From Ensifer sp. BR816 (GTDB lineage: Bacteria > Pseudomonadota > Alphaproteobacteria > Rhizobiales > Rhizobiaceae): a stretch of DNA of 64,000 nucleotides. Of this stretch, positions 7,772 through 16,827 are shown piece by piece. Positions within the stretch are counted from its first letter, which is position 1, and each line of letters begins with the position of its first letter. The stretch lies in NCBI RefSeq assembly GCF_000378985.1, contig NZ_KB905370.1:4113342-4177341 (forward strand), read 5' to 3'. Position numbers and translations under genes: made by a program. The notes under the pieces are model-generated. The model searched no databases and was not told the DNA's origin. It was given only the letters and a program-made list of their open reading frames with translations.

Positions 7772-9421
7772 ATGACCAGACGGAATGACCTCGACTCCGC
7801 AATGGCGGGCATCTCGCGGCGGGAGGCGCTGAAACTCGGTCTCGGCGCCACGGTGGCGCTGACGATCGCCGGCATGAACGCGCGCATCGTGATGGCGCAG
7901 GAGGGCCAGGTGTTGAAGGTTGCCAATCCGGCCTTCAACCAGGACTGGTCGCCGCTTCGCGGCGGCGGCGTTCCCTATCGCTGGAATTCGATCTGGTGGG
8001 CCTCGCCGATGTTCTTCGACAGCGAAGGCAAGATCCACCCGTATGTGTTTGCGAGCTGGGAATCGTCCGAAGGCGACAAGGTCTGGACCTTCAAGATCGA
8101 TCCCCAGGCGACCTTCTCCGACGGCAGCAAGATCACCGCCGAGGATGTCAAGGGTTCCTGGAACGTCGCGGCCATGCCGAACACCAAGAGCCAGCGCGCC
8201 GACCAGGTCCTGAGCAAGGTGGCGGGCTACGCGGAGTTAAGCGGCGGCAGCGCCAAGGAAATTTCCGGCATCGCGACGCCCGACGAAGGCACCGTCGTCG
8301 TGACGCTGAGCGAGGCCGACCCGATCTTCTTCATGCGCCTTGCCAACCACATCGCGCCGATCACCAAGGCCGAGCAGTCGCGCGGCGAGGACGGCGAGGA
8401 GATCGTCGACTGGTACACGCCGGACAGCGGTGCCGTTTATTCCGGTCCGTTCAAGCTTACGGCGATCGACATCGATGCCGGCACGCTCACTTTCGAACCG
8501 AACGAGAATTTCTTCGGCCCGAAGCCAAAGCTCGCCCGGATCGAGATCAGCTCGATCGAGGACAACGTGACGGCAACCTCGCTCTTGAAATCCGGCGAGT
8601 TCAACGCCCATACGGAACTCGTCACCTCGACGATCATCCAGGATCTCGGCCCCGAATTCGCCTCCGGCCCGATCATTCCGACCAGCCAGCATTTCTGGTT
8701 CAACACGGCGCGCAAGCCGATGGACGATCCGAAGGTGCGCGAGGCGCTGATCCGCGCCGTCGATCGCGAAGGGCTGATGAAGGCCTCCTTCCCCGACGGT
8801 CCGCACAAGAAGACGGACCAGATCCTGAATTCCGTGCCCGGCGCCGACAATTCCGGCTTCGAGCCCTATCCTTACGATCCGGAAGGCGCCAAGAAGCTGC
8901 TGGCCGAGTCGAGCTATGGCGGACCGGAGAAACTGCCGAAGCTTCTCTTCGTCGGCGTTTCCGGCCCGGCGATCGAAGCGGCGGCCCAGTTCATCGCCGA
9001 ACAATGGCGCCAGAACCTCGGTATTTCCGCGGTCGACATGAAGCCGCAGCAGGACGCCTATGCCGGCCCAGACCAGAACGCCGTGCAGATCTTCCGCGAC
9101 GACGTCGGCACCCGCGTGCCGGATGCCGTCTCCTACCTGCAGGGCTCGATCGCCTCGACGTCCTCGAACGCCCAGAACAAGCTCGGCGGCTACAAGAACG
9201 ACAAGGTCGACAGCCTGCTGAAGGAAGGTTCGACGAAGGCGGCCGACGATCCGCAGCGCGTGGCGCTTGCGCAGGAAGCCCAGAAGGCCTTCCGCGACGA
9301 CTGGACCTTCATCCCCTGGTATGCTCAGGCGATGTCGCGCTGGGCCACCGCCGAGGTCAAGGGCATCGACAAGAACCTCGATTGGCAGGTGGCAAAGCCC
9401 TGGGAGATTTCGGTCGGCTGA
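7772..9421 (+). CDS. Oligopeptide/nickel-type ABC importer, periplasmic binding protein
   Basis: A 549-residue solute-binding protein of family 5 (DppA/OppA type). The N terminus carries a twin-arginine signal (SRREALKLG) followed by a hydrophobic stretch, so it is probably exported folded through Tat. ATG 7772 has GGGAGGA with a good spacing. The body shows the family features: ANPAFNQDWSPL near the mature start, DGSKITAEDVKGSW, and KVREALIRAVDREGL. It delivers the substrate to the permeases encoded next. Family 5 proteins bind peptides, nickel, or sugars; in this island an oligosaccharide or sugar-acid derivative is likely. A 220-base gap with two hairpins follows, probably setting its higher expression. 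Confidence 0.88.
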   Translation: MTRRNDLDSAMAGISRREALKLGLGATVALTIAGMNARIVMAQEGQVLKVANPAFNQDWSPLRGGGVPYRWNSIWWASPMFFDSEGKIHPYVFASWESSEGDKVWTFKIDPQATFSDGSKITAEDVKGSWNVAAMPNTKSQRADQVLSKVAGYAELSGGSAKEISGIATPDEGTVVVTLSEADPIFFMRLANHIAPITKAEQSRGEDGEEIVDWYTPDSGAVYSGPFKLTAIDIDAGTLTFEPNENFFGPKPKLARIEISSIEDNVTATSLLKSGEFNAHTELVTSTIIQDLGPEFASGPIIPTSQHFWFNTARKPMDDPKVREALIRAVDREGLMKASFPDGPHKKTDQILNSVPGADNSGFEPYPYDPEGAKKLLAESSYGGPEKLPKLLFVGVSGPAIEAAAQFIAEQWRQNLGISAVDMKPQQDAYAGPDQNAVQIFRDDVGTRVPDAVSYLQGSIASTSSNAQNKLGGYKNDKVDSLLKEGSTKAADDPQRVALAQEAQKAFRDDWTFIPWYAQAMSRWATAEVKGIDKNLDWQVAKPWEISVG

Positions 9422-9460
9422 TACCGGCCGGCTGCTGTAGACCTTAAGCGAGACAAGTCG

Positions 9461-9483
9461 CGCGAAGGCCCGAGGCCTTCGCG
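9461..9483 (+). terminator. Strong stem-loop after the binding-protein gene
   Basis: CGCGAAGGCC-CGA-GGCCTTCGCG forms a perfect 10-bp stem with a 3-base loop 40 bases past the stop. It lacks a T run. Such hairpins between binding-protein and permease genes usually protect the upstream mRNA or partly terminate transcription. Confidence 0.5.
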
Positions 9484-9568
9484 CTCGAATAGGCGCATGG
9501 ACCGCAAGCTTCGGCTTCCGTGGCGGACCTGGCGCACATAACGGCCGGCACCCAACGCCCTTTGTGGA

Positions 9569-9584
9569 CCTGGGCCGGCCCAGG
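9569..9584 (+). repeat. GC-rich palindrome in the binding protein-permease gap
   Basis: CCTGGGCCGGCCCAGG is a perfect 16-base palindrome, flanked by TTTG on the left and CAAA on the right that could extend the stem around a bulge. It lies between the first hairpin and the permease gene and may add to differential expression. Confidence 0.35.
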
Positions 9585-9649
9585 CAAAGCATGACGCCCG
9601 GAAATCGCCATGGCGGGTTGGCCGGCACCATGCGGGAGGAATGAGCGAC

Positions 9650-10606
9650 ATGCTGCGTTACGTCGCGACACGATTTGCCATTTGGATACCATCGGTTCTG
9701 CTGGTGATGATGGCCGTCTACGCACTCGCCTTCTACGGCGCGGGCGACCCGATCAAGCTGATCTTCCTGCGTGCACCGGGGGACGTCGCCTATAATCCGG
9801 AACGCATCGAGGCGATCCGCGAGAGCGCCGGGCTCAACAAGCCCTTCATCGAGCAGTTCGGCTATTATGTCTGGAACCTGCTCCAGGGCGATTTCGGCAA
9901 CTCGCTGAACTCCGGACGCTCCGTCTGGGCGATGGTCAAGGCGGCCGCACCCGTCTCCTTCAAGCTGGCGCTCTGTTCGATCATTCTCACCGCGCTCGTC
10001 GCCATCCCGCTCGGGATGATCGCGGCGCTCAACCAGAACCGCCGCCTCGACTACATCATCCTCGGCTCGGCGCTTTTCCTTTGGGCGATCCCCGCCTATG
10101 TCGCGGGGCCGCTGCTGATGGTTGGCCTCATCGTGCTGCTCCCCGGCGTCAACGTGCCCTATGGCTGGGGCGGCGTCTTCGACATTCGCGTCCTGCTGCC
10201 GCTGCTCGTGCTTTCGTTCCAGCCGATCGCGCTCATCATCCGCCAGACCCGCGCCGCGGTCATCGAGGTGCTTTCCGAGGATTTCGTCCGCACCGCCCGG
10301 GCAAAGGGCGTTCCGGAGGTCGTCGTGGCGCTCAAGCATATCCTGCGGCCGGTCCTGACGCCGGTCGTCACCCAGCTCGGCCTCATCATGATCACCATCG
10401 TCAACGGTGCGATCTTCGTAGAACTCGTCTTCGGCCTCCCGGGTCTCGGCCGCCTGACCGTCAAGGCGCTGACCAATTCCGACTATCCGGTGATCCTGGC
10501 GATCACGCTCATCGGCTCGTTCCTGGTGATGATCTCGAACCTCCTGGTCGACATCCTGTACCCGCTGCTCGACCCCCGCGCTGCCGATGCGAAGAGGAGC
10601 CGCTGA
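9650..10606 (+). CDS. ABC importer permease, DppB type
   Basis: A 318-residue inner-membrane permease with about six transmembrane helices. Two ATGs are in frame. The one at 9641 directly abuts the GGAGGA at 9635-9640, whereas ATG 9650 sits nine bases away, so 9650 is the better start (MLRYVATRFAIW). The cytoplasmic coupling segment (EDFVRTARAKGVPEVVV, about residues 207-223) matches the EAA loop that contacts the ATPases. It forms the channel with the second permease. The stop is followed two bases later by the next ATG. Confidence 0.87.
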   Translation: MLRYVATRFAIWIPSVLLVMMAVYALAFYGAGDPIKLIFLRAPGDVAYNPERIEAIRESAGLNKPFIEQFGYYVWNLLQGDFGNSLNSGRSVWAMVKAAAPVSFKLALCSIILTALVAIPLGMIAALNQNRRLDYIILGSALFLWAIPAYVAGPLLMVGLIVLLPGVNVPYGWGGVFDIRVLLPLLVLSFQPIALIIRQTRAAVIEVLSEDFVRTARAKGVPEVVVALKHILRPVLTPVVTQLGLIMITIVNGAIFVELVFGLPGLGRLTVKALTNSDYPVILAITLIGSFLVMISNLLVDILYPLLDPRAADAKRSR

Positions 10607-10607
10607 C

Positions 10608-11567
10608 ATGTCTACCGTCCAGACCCAGCCCGCAATCCTCGCCGACGAGCCGCCGGTCAGCCTGTGGCGTGATGCCTGGTACCGGCTGAAACGGAACCGC
10701 CTGGCGATCTTCGGCCTCTGCGTCATCCTGCTGCTCGCCTTTGTCGCACTGTTCGGCCCCTATCTGACGCCCTACGATTTCCTCAGCCAGGATCTCGAGG
10801 CACGCAACCAGGCGCCGTCGCTTGCCCATCTCTTCGGCACGGACGATCTCGGCCGCGACGTCTTCAGCCGGGTCGTCTACGGCACGCGAACCGCCTTTGT
10901 TGTCGCCGTCGTGGTGACCGCCATCGCGCTTGTCATCGGCACCGGCCTTGGCGCGGTCGCCGGCTTCTTCGGCAATCCTTTCGACCGGGTGATCATGTGG
11001 CTGACCGACATCACTATGTCGGTGCCGAACCTGCTTCTCGTCGTGGTCATCAATGCTTCGCTGAAGACGCCGATCGCGCAATGGATGGAGGCGCGCTATC
11101 TCGAAACGCTCAATCCCTTCTATCGCGAAACGGTTTGGATCGATTTCCTGCTCGTCTTCGGCTCCATGGCGCTGATCTCCTGGCCGCCCTATGCACGCCT
11201 GGTGCGCGCCCAGGTGCTGTCGATCCGCAGCCGGCCCTACATCACCGCCGCACAGGCGCTCGGCCTTTCCAACCGCATCATCCTGACCCGCTACGTGATA
11301 CCGAACGCGCTCGGGCCGCTGATCGTCGCGGTCAGTGCCGGCCTCGGCACGGCGATGGTGCTTGAAAGCGCCTTCTCCTTCCTCGGAGTCGGCGTCAACC
11401 CGCCGACGCCCAGCTGGGGCAACATGATCTCGGACGGCCTGCGCGTCTGGCAGCACTACCCGCACCTGTTAGCGGCACCGGCGGCCGTTCTCGGCCTCGC
11501 ATCCGTCGCCTTCTCCTTCCTCGGTGACGGCCTCAACGATGCTCTCAACCCGCGAGGCAGCAAATGA
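10608..11567 (+). CDS. ABC importer permease, DppC type
   Basis: A 319-residue permease. The start is ATG 10608 (MSTVQTQPAIL), with GAGGAG eight bases before; an upstream in-frame ATG overlaps the previous gene. It has the short N-terminal cytoplasmic segment with WRDAWYRLKRNRLA typical of DppC proteins, then about six membrane helices. The EAA-type loop reads PYITAAQALGLSNRIILTRY. It pairs with the DppB-type protein. Its end overlaps the ATPase start (ATGATGA), suggesting coupled translation. Confidence 0.87.
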   Translation: MSTVQTQPAILADEPPVSLWRDAWYRLKRNRLAIFGLCVILLLAFVALFGPYLTPYDFLSQDLEARNQAPSLAHLFGTDDLGRDVFSRVVYGTRTAFVVAVVVTAIALVIGTGLGAVAGFFGNPFDRVIMWLTDITMSVPNLLLVVVINASLKTPIAQWMEARYLETLNPFYRETVWIDFLLVFGSMALISWPPYARLVRAQVLSIRSRPYITAAQALGLSNRIILTRYVIPNALGPLIVAVSAGLGTAMVLESAFSFLGVGVNPPTPSWGNMISDGLRVWQHYPHLLAAPAAVLGLASVAFSFLGDGLNDALNPRGSK

Positions 11568-12571
11568 TGAGCGGAAAAACCGAAAATCGGCTGCTCGACG
11601 TCAAGGGCCTGACGGTCGAAATCGAGACGCGCAGCGGCCCGGCGGTCATCGTCGACGGCATCGACCTTCATGTCGACAAGGGCGAGACGCTCGGCGTTGT
11701 CGGCGAGTCGGGCTGTGGCAAGAGCCTCACCATGCTCAGCCTGATGCGGCTCCTGCCGAACAAAATCCGCGTCGCCAAGGGCGAAGCGCATTTCAACGGC
11801 CGCGACCTGCAGAGGATGTCAAACCGGGAGCTGAGAAAGGTGCGCGGCGGCGATATCGGCTTCGTCTTCCAGGATCCGATGACCTCGCTCAACCCGGTCA
11901 TGCGGATCGGCGACCAGCTCGCCGAGCCGCTGATCTACCATCGCGGCCTGACGAGGAAGGAGGCGCGCGCACGCGCCATCGAACTCCTGCGCCTCGTCGG
12001 CATTCCGGGACCGGAGGAACGTATCCAGGCCTACCCGCACGAGCTCTCCGGCGGCATGCGCCAGCGCGTCATGATCGCCATCGGCCTCTCCTGCGATCCC
12101 AAGCTCTTGATCGCCGACGAACCGACGACGGCGCTCGACGTGACGATCCAGGCGCAGATCGTCGACCTGGTGAAGGGCTTACGCGAAAAGCTCGGCATGT
12201 CGGTGGTGTGGATCACCCACGATCTGGCGCTGATCGCCGGCCTGGTCGATCGCGTCGTCGTGCTTTACGCCGGCACCGTCGTCGAGGATGCACCGGTCGA
12301 CGCACTCTACGCCAATCCGCGCCACCCCTATACACGCGGCCTGCTCGCCTCGATCCCGAAGCTTTCCGATGCTCCGGCATCGCGCCTCACCTCGATTGGC
12401 GGCACGCCGCCGGAACCGGGCCGCCGGCCTGAGGGCTGTCCCTTCGCGCCGCGCTGCCCGCTGGCGATGGACATCTGCCGCACGCATGTGCCGAAGCTCG
12501 AGCCCGTTTCCGCTGCGGGAGGCCACCGCGCCGCCTGCTTCGCCGTCGAAAAAGCCCGGGAGGCCGCCTGA
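11564..12571 (+). CDS. ABC importer ATPase, DppD type
   Basis: A 335-residue ATP-binding subunit. The Walker A motif is GESGCGKS, the signature is LSGGMRQR, and Walker B is LLIADEPTTALD, followed by the switch His in ITHDLALIAG. The C-terminal oligopeptide-transporter extension contains a Cys-rich CPFAPRCPLAMDIC segment, as in DppD/OppD, where it can bind an Fe-S cluster. ATG 11564 overlaps the stop of the permease gene; ATG 11567 is an alternative. Its TGA overlaps the next ATG. Confidence 0.9.
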   Translation: MMSGKTENRLLDVKGLTVEIETRSGPAVIVDGIDLHVDKGETLGVVGESGCGKSLTMLSLMRLLPNKIRVAKGEAHFNGRDLQRMSNRELRKVRGGDIGFVFQDPMTSLNPVMRIGDQLAEPLIYHRGLTRKEARARAIELLRLVGIPGPEERIQAYPHELSGGMRQRVMIAIGLSCDPKLLIADEPTTALDVTIQAQIVDLVKGLREKLGMSVVWITHDLALIAGLVDRVVVLYAGTVVEDAPVDALYANPRHPYTRGLLASIPKLSDAPASRLTSIGGTPPEPGRRPEGCPFAPRCPLAMDICRTHVPKLEPVSAAGGHRAACFAVEKAREAA

Positions 12572-13554
12572 TGGGTGCTCAACCCCTTCTGAAGATCGAA
12601 AACCTGGTCAAGCACTTCTATGTCCGGCTCGGCGCCTTCGGCGAACGGGCGGCGACTGTGCACGCGCTCGACGACGTCAGCCTCGATATCGTCGAAGGCG
12701 AGACGCTGAGCCTGGTCGGCGAGTCCGGCTGCGGCAAGTCGACGACCGGATTCACCATCCTGAACCTGCATCGCGCGACCTCCGGCCAGGTGGTCTACAA
12801 GGGTCAGGACCTGACGGCGCTCGACGAGAAGAAGATGCGGCCCTTCCGGCGCGACCTGCAGATCGTCTTCCAGGATCCCTATTCGACGCTCAATCCGCGC
12901 ATGACGGTCGGCGAGGCGATCGGCGAGCCAATCCTCTTCCACAAGCTCGCCGGCAAGGCCGAGCTCGAGGGCAAAGTCAAAGCGCTGCTGACCGATGTCG
13001 GCCTGCCGCCGCGCTTCGCCTCGCGCTATCCGCACGAACTTTCCGGCGGCCAGCGCCAGCGTGTGGCAATTGCCCGGGCGCTTGCCTGCCAGCCGAAATT
13101 CATCGTCTGCGACGAGGCGATCTCGGCGCTCGACGTGTCGATCCAGGCGCAAATCATCAACCTGCTGCTCGACCTGCAGGAGAAATACGGGCTCACCTAT
13201 CTGTTCATCGCCCATGACCTGGCGGTCGTAAGGCATATCTCGACGCGCGTCGGCGTCATGTATCTCGGCCGGCTGGCGGAGCTTGCCAGCCGCGACGCGC
13301 TCTTCGAGACGCCGCTTCATCCCTATACCAAGGCGCTGCTTTCGGCGGTGCCTGAAACCGACCCCGAACATGAGCGCAGCCGCAAGCGGCAGATCCTCGA
13401 AGGCGATGTGCCGAGCCCGCTCGCGCCGCCGTCGGGCTGCCGCTTCCACACCCGCTGCCCGATCGCCATGGAGGTCTGCAGCCGGGTGGTTCCGAAGTGG
13501 AAGGAGGCGCGGCCGGGACATCTCGTGGCCTGCCACGCGGTGAACGGCGAATAG
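12571..13554 (+). CDS. ABC importer ATPase, DppF type
   Basis: A 327-residue second ATP-binding subunit. Walker A is GESGCGKST, the signature is LSGGQRQR, Walker B is [12 protein letters not shown] and the switch is AHDLAVVRH. The C terminus has the oligopeptide-type [14 protein letters not shown] segment. It starts at an ATG overlapping the previous stop (TGATG). With the DppD-type subunit it drives uptake. The five-gene importer is followed after four bases by the DUF1537 kinase, so transport and phosphorylation are probably on one transcript. Confidence 0.9.
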   Translation: MGAQPLLKIENLVKHFYVRLGAFGERAATVHALDDVSLDIVEGETLSLVGESGCGKSTTGFTILNLHRATSGQVVYKGQDLTALDEKKMRPFRRDLQIVFQDPYSTLNPRMTVGEAIGEPILFHKLAGKAELEGKVKALLTDVGLPPRFASRYPHELSGGQRQRVAIARALACQPKFIVCDEAISALDVSIQAQIINLLLDLQEKYGLTYLFIAHDLAVVRHISTRVGVMYLGRLAELASRDALFETPLHPYTKALLSAVPETDPEHERSRKRQILEGDVPSPLAPPSGCRFHTRCPIAMEVCSRVVPKWKEARPGHLVACHAVNGE

Positions 13555-13558
13555 AGCC

Positions 13559-14641
13559 ATGGCCATCCGCGTCGCCATCGTTGCCGATGACCTGACCGGC
13601 GCCCTCGATACCGGAGCGCCCTTCGTCGACACGGGCCTGAGCGTGACCGTGGCGCTCGACGTCGACGCGGTCGAGGCGGCGATCGCGACCGGCGCGGAGG
13701 TCGTCGTCGTCAACACGGTGTCGCGCGCGCTTGATCCCCTCCCTGCTGCAGATCGCGTCAGGCAGGCTGCTGCCGCGCTCGCCCGCGCTTCGCCCGAACT
13801 CGTGCTGAAAAAGATCGACTCGCGGCTGAAGGGCAATGTCGCGGCCGAGAGCGAAGCGCTCGCCCTTGCCATCGGCCGCCAGCGCCTGCTGGTCGCTCCC
13901 GCCGTGCCCGACCAGGGACGCTTCACCCGTGACGCCCATGTCGTCGGCTTCGGTGTCGGCGAACCGCTGCCGATCGCGCCCCTCTTCTCCGGCCGCGCCA
14001 TCGACGTCCGGATTGCCGACGCGGCCTCCGACGAGGATCTCGACGGCGTGGTCGCAAACCTCGATTGGTCAAGCACCGTTGCGGTCGGGGCGCGCGGCAT
14101 CGGCCGTGCGCTCGCCCGGCGGCTTGCCCACTCGCACGCGCCGACGCCCTTTGAGCCGTCATCGCGCACACTCTTTGCATTCGGTTCGCGCGACCCGATC
14201 ACCGAGGCGCAGATCGCAGTCCTGCTCGAAAGCGGTCACATCGCCAATCATTTCGATGCACCGGGCGGCGACGTCCGCGGTGAGCCGACGCGGCTGCCGG
14301 CGCTGTTGAGATGCACCGGTACGTTGGCCGAGGCACCGGAGATTGTAGCGCTACGCTTCGCCGCAGGCGTTTCCCGCCTCGTCGCGGCCACGGCGCCCGA
14401 CATGCTGATGATGGGCGGCGGAGACACGGCCTATGCTATCCTGCGTTCGTTGGGGGCTCGCGTGCTGTTGCCGAAGGGCGAGATCGAGGCGGGTATTCCC
14501 TGGTTCGAGACGGAGCGCCCGGGCGGCGGGCGGATGCGCTGCGCCGTGAAGTCGGGGGGCTTCGGCAATGCGCAATCTCTGCTAAAGGTTTTGCGAGACG
14601 CGCCGGAATTGCGGCATGCAGGCGATGAACAGGATGGATAA
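13559..14641 (+). CDS. Four-carbon acid sugar kinase (DUF1537 family)
   Basis: A 360-residue ATP-dependent kinase. The N terminus MAIRVAIVADDLTGALDTG carries the family ADDLTGA motif that binds the sugar acid. The C-terminal part holds a nucleotide-binding MMGGGDTAYAIL motif and AVKSGGFGNAQSL. Characterised members phosphorylate D-threonate, D-erythronate or 2-oxo-tetronate; together with PdxA2 they give dihydroxyacetone phosphate. At 360 residues it is shorter than the usual 400-440, mainly in the middle. It follows the importer by four bases. The exact stereochemistry of the substrate cannot be read from sequence. Confidence 0.83.
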   Translation: MAIRVAIVADDLTGALDTGAPFVDTGLSVTVALDVDAVEAAIATGAEVVVVNTVSRALDPLPAADRVRQAAAALARASPELVLKKIDSRLKGNVAAESEALALAIGRQRLLVAPAVPDQGRFTRDAHVVGFGVGEPLPIAPLFSGRAIDVRIADAASDEDLDGVVANLDWSSTVAVGARGIGRALARRLAHSHAPTPFEPSSRTLFAFGSRDPITEAQIAVLLESGHIANHFDAPGGDVRGEPTRLPALLRCTGTLAEAPEIVALRFAAGVSRLVAATAPDMLMMGGGDTAYAILRSLGARVLLPKGEIEAGIPWFETERPGGGRMRCAVKSGGFGNAQSLLKVLRDAPELRHAGDEQDG

Positions 14642-15404
14642 GAGAATGGCGGAGAATGGCGGCCTTGGCCAGGAGGCGGCAGCCGAAGGGAAGACCGAAC
14701 GTGGCAAGTCGGTAAAGCTCGTCGATCGCGTCTTCAACCAGTTGCACGAGCGCATCCGCACCGGCAACTATGCGCCGGACTCGCGGCTTCCGGGCGAACA
14801 CGAACTTGCCTCGATGCTCGGCGTCTCCCGCCCTGTCGTGCGCGATGCGCTCGGCCGGCTGCGCGAACAGGGCCTGATCTATTCGCGCCAGGGCGCCGGC
14901 ACCTTCGTCAGCGCCCAGGTTTCGGCCGCTGCCCAGCTTGCCTATTCGCCGGTCAAGTCGATTGCCGACATCCAGCGCTGCTATGAGTTCCGCCTGACCA
15001 TCGAGCCCGCCGCGGCCTATTTCGCCGCCCAGCGCCGCGACGAGGCGGCGATCGCCCGGATCGCAGCCGCACTTGCCGAGTTGCGCGAGGCGACCAGCCA
15101 CCAGCTACATCGGACCGACGCCGATTTCCTCTTCCACAAGGCGGTGGCGGAAGCGGCGAACAACCACTATTACACCGCCTCGCTCGAAGCCTTGCGCGCC
15201 CATATCGCCGTCGGCATGCACCTTCATGGCCTGTCGCTGATGGGCCCGCGGCCTGGCCTGGAGCAGGTCTACGAGGAGCACAGCCAGATCTACCGCGCCG
15301 TCCAGGAGGGCCGCGCGGACGACGCCCGCGAACTGATGCGCAAACACCTCGAAGGCTCGCGCGACCGGCTCTTCGAAGGCCGAGTGCTGGATCTTTCCTT
15401 TTAA
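14616..15404 (+). CDS. GntR-family (FadR subfamily) transcriptional regulator
   Basis: A regulator of up to 262 residues. The N-terminal winged helix reads VDRVFNQLHERIRTGNYAPDSRLPGEHELASMLGVSRPVVRDALGRL and so on, followed by an all-helical FCD ligand domain with the metal-type D...H...H arrangement (DADFLFHKAVAEAANN; EEHSQIYRAV). Possible starts at 14616, 14625, 14634 and 14646 all overlap or abut the kinase end; none has a clear ribosome site, so the first is listed. It probably represses the island and releases on binding an acid-sugar intermediate. Candidate sites lie at 5073-5090 and in 7445-7771. Confidence 0.85.
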   Translation: MQAMNRMDKRMAENGGLGQEAAAEGKTERGKSVKLVDRVFNQLHERIRTGNYAPDSRLPGEHELASMLGVSRPVVRDALGRLREQGLIYSRQGAGTFVSAQVSAAAQLAYSPVKSIADIQRCYEFRLTIEPAAAYFAAQRRDEAAIARIAAALAELREATSHQLHRTDADFLFHKAVAEAANNHYYTASLEALRAHIAVGMHLHGLSLMGPRPGLEQVYEEHSQIYRAVQEGRADDARELMRKHLEGSRDRLFEGRVLDLSF

Positions 15405-15433
15405 GTTCAGGGAACCAAAAGGGGAGCGAAAAA

Positions 15434-15454
15434 GCCCGGCACAAAGTGCCGGGC
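15434..15454 (-). terminator. Rho-independent terminator for the nitrate porter gene
   Basis: A perfect 9-bp stem GCCCGGCAC / GTGCCGGGC with an AAA loop. Read on the minus strand it is followed at once by TTTTT (15433-15429), so it terminates the transcript from the gene ending at 15565. It also lies 30 bases past the GntR gene and may serve both directions. Confidence 0.75.
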
Positions 15455-15564
15455 AGGAAGCAGGGTTTTGGCAATCCCTGCGGGGAAGCGAGGTAATATC
15501 GGGAGAGGTGCGAAGTCGGGCGGCTACCGTCGATCCTGATCCGGCAGCCGCCGTCCGTCAGACG

Positions 15565-16827
15565 TTATTGCCCATAGGCACCGGCTGGGGAGCCCTCGAC
15601 GGCGCGCCGCTTGAACTGGCGGATCGAGGCGCTCATCCAGACCATGGAAATCGCGACGATCGCAAAGAGCAACATGAAACAGCTCGACCAAAGGCCGGTC
15701 CAGTCCTTGAGGAAGCCGAAGGCGACCGGCAGGATGAAGCCGCCGAGGCCGCCCATCATGCCGACGACGCCGCCGACGGCACCGACATGGTCCGGGTAAT
15801 AGGCCGGAATGTGCTTGTAGACGGCGGCCTTGCCGAGGCTCATCACGAAGCCGAGCACGAACGTAACGGCGACGAAGACGACCGGGGTGATGTGAAACAG
15901 GGTGCCGCCCTCAGGCACGGAGAGGATGAGCGTTGCAACGGCGGACACGGCGAACATCGCATACATGATCTTGCGAGCACCGATCTTGTCGGAAAGCGCG
16001 CCGCCATAGGCGCGGAAAATGCTGCCCGGAATGGAGTAAGCCGCGGCGATCATGCCCGCCGTCTCGAGGTTGAAACCGTAGACGCCGACGAGGTAACGCG
16101 GCAGCCACAGCGCCAGCGCGACAAAGCCGCCGAAGGCGAAGAAATAGTAGAGCGAGAAGCGCCAGACCTGGACATTCTTAAGCGGCGCGAACTCGGCGAG
16201 AAAGCTCTTGCGCGGCTGGTTGACCTCTCGGCGGGCACGGAACTTCGGATCGTCCTCGGTCGTGAACCAGAAGACGATCGCGGTCAGCAGGAGGCCGGCG
16301 GCCCATACCTGCGCGACGGTCTGCCAACCATAGGCGACGAGAACGAGCGGCGCGAGGAACTTGGTCACCGCCGCGCCGACATTGCCGGCACCGAAGATGC
16401 CGAGCGCAGTGCCCTGCTTTTCCGGCGGGAAGAAGGGCGAGACATAGGCGACGCCGACGGCGAAGGAACCGCCCGCTATGCCGACGCCGAGACCGGCGAG
16501 CAGCATTTCCGGAAAGGTCGTCGCGTAGGCGAGGAGGAAGGTCGAAATTGCCGCCGCCACCATCGTCACCGTATAGACGAGCCGGCCGCCATAGCGGTTG
16601 GTCCAGATGCCGAGCACGATGCGGATCAGCGAGCCGGTGAGGATCGGCATGCCGATCAGCAGGCCGAACTGCGCTTCGCTCAGTCCCAGTTCCTGCTTGA
16701 TGCGCACGCCGATGATCGAAAAAATCGTCCAGACGGCAAAACAGATGGTGAAAGCGGTCGTCGAGATCCACAGGGCGCGGCCCTGCTCCCCGGCGGTGAT
16801 CTTCTGTGATTGGTGAACAGCGGACAT
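15565..16827 (-). CDS. narK: Nitrate/nitrite porter, NarK-type major facilitator
   Basis: A 420-residue membrane protein with about 12 helices. ATG 16827 (MSAVHQSQKITAG) has GGGAGAAG upstream and is preferred to the longer frame. NNP-family signatures are visible: the glycine-rich GLGVGIAGGSFAVGVAYVSPFFPPEKQGTA region around residue 110-130 and the second one, GAVGGVVGMMGGLGGF, near residue 340. It moves nitrate in or nitrite out across the inner membrane. No nitrate reductase gene is adjacent. A clear FNR/FixK box was not found upstream. Confidence 0.82.
   Translation of the reverse strand: MSAVHQSQKITAGEQGRALWISTTAFTICFAVWTIFSIIGVRIKQELGLSEAQFGLLIGMPILTGSLIRIVLGIWTNRYGGRLVYTVTMVAAAISTFLLAYATTFPEMLLAGLGVGIAGGSFAVGVAYVSPFFPPEKQGTALGIFGAGNVGAAVTKFLAPLVLVAYGWQTVAQVWAAGLLLTAIVFWFTTEDDPKFRARREVNQPRKSFLAEFAPLKNVQVWRFSLYYFFAFGGFVALALWLPRYLVGVYGFNLETAGMIAAAYSIPGSIFRAYGGALSDKIGARKIMYAMFAVSAVATLILSVPEGGTLFHITPVVFVAVTFVLGFVMSLGKAAVYKHIPAYYPDHVGAVGGVVGMMGGLGGFILPVAFGFLKDWTGLWSSCFMLLFAIVAISMVWMSASIRQFKRRAVEGSPAGAYGQ

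Noticed and set aside
8237..10726. 829-residue frame antisense to the ABC importer genes
   Set aside because: It spans several real genes on the other strand, has no ribosome site and shows a random-like composition.
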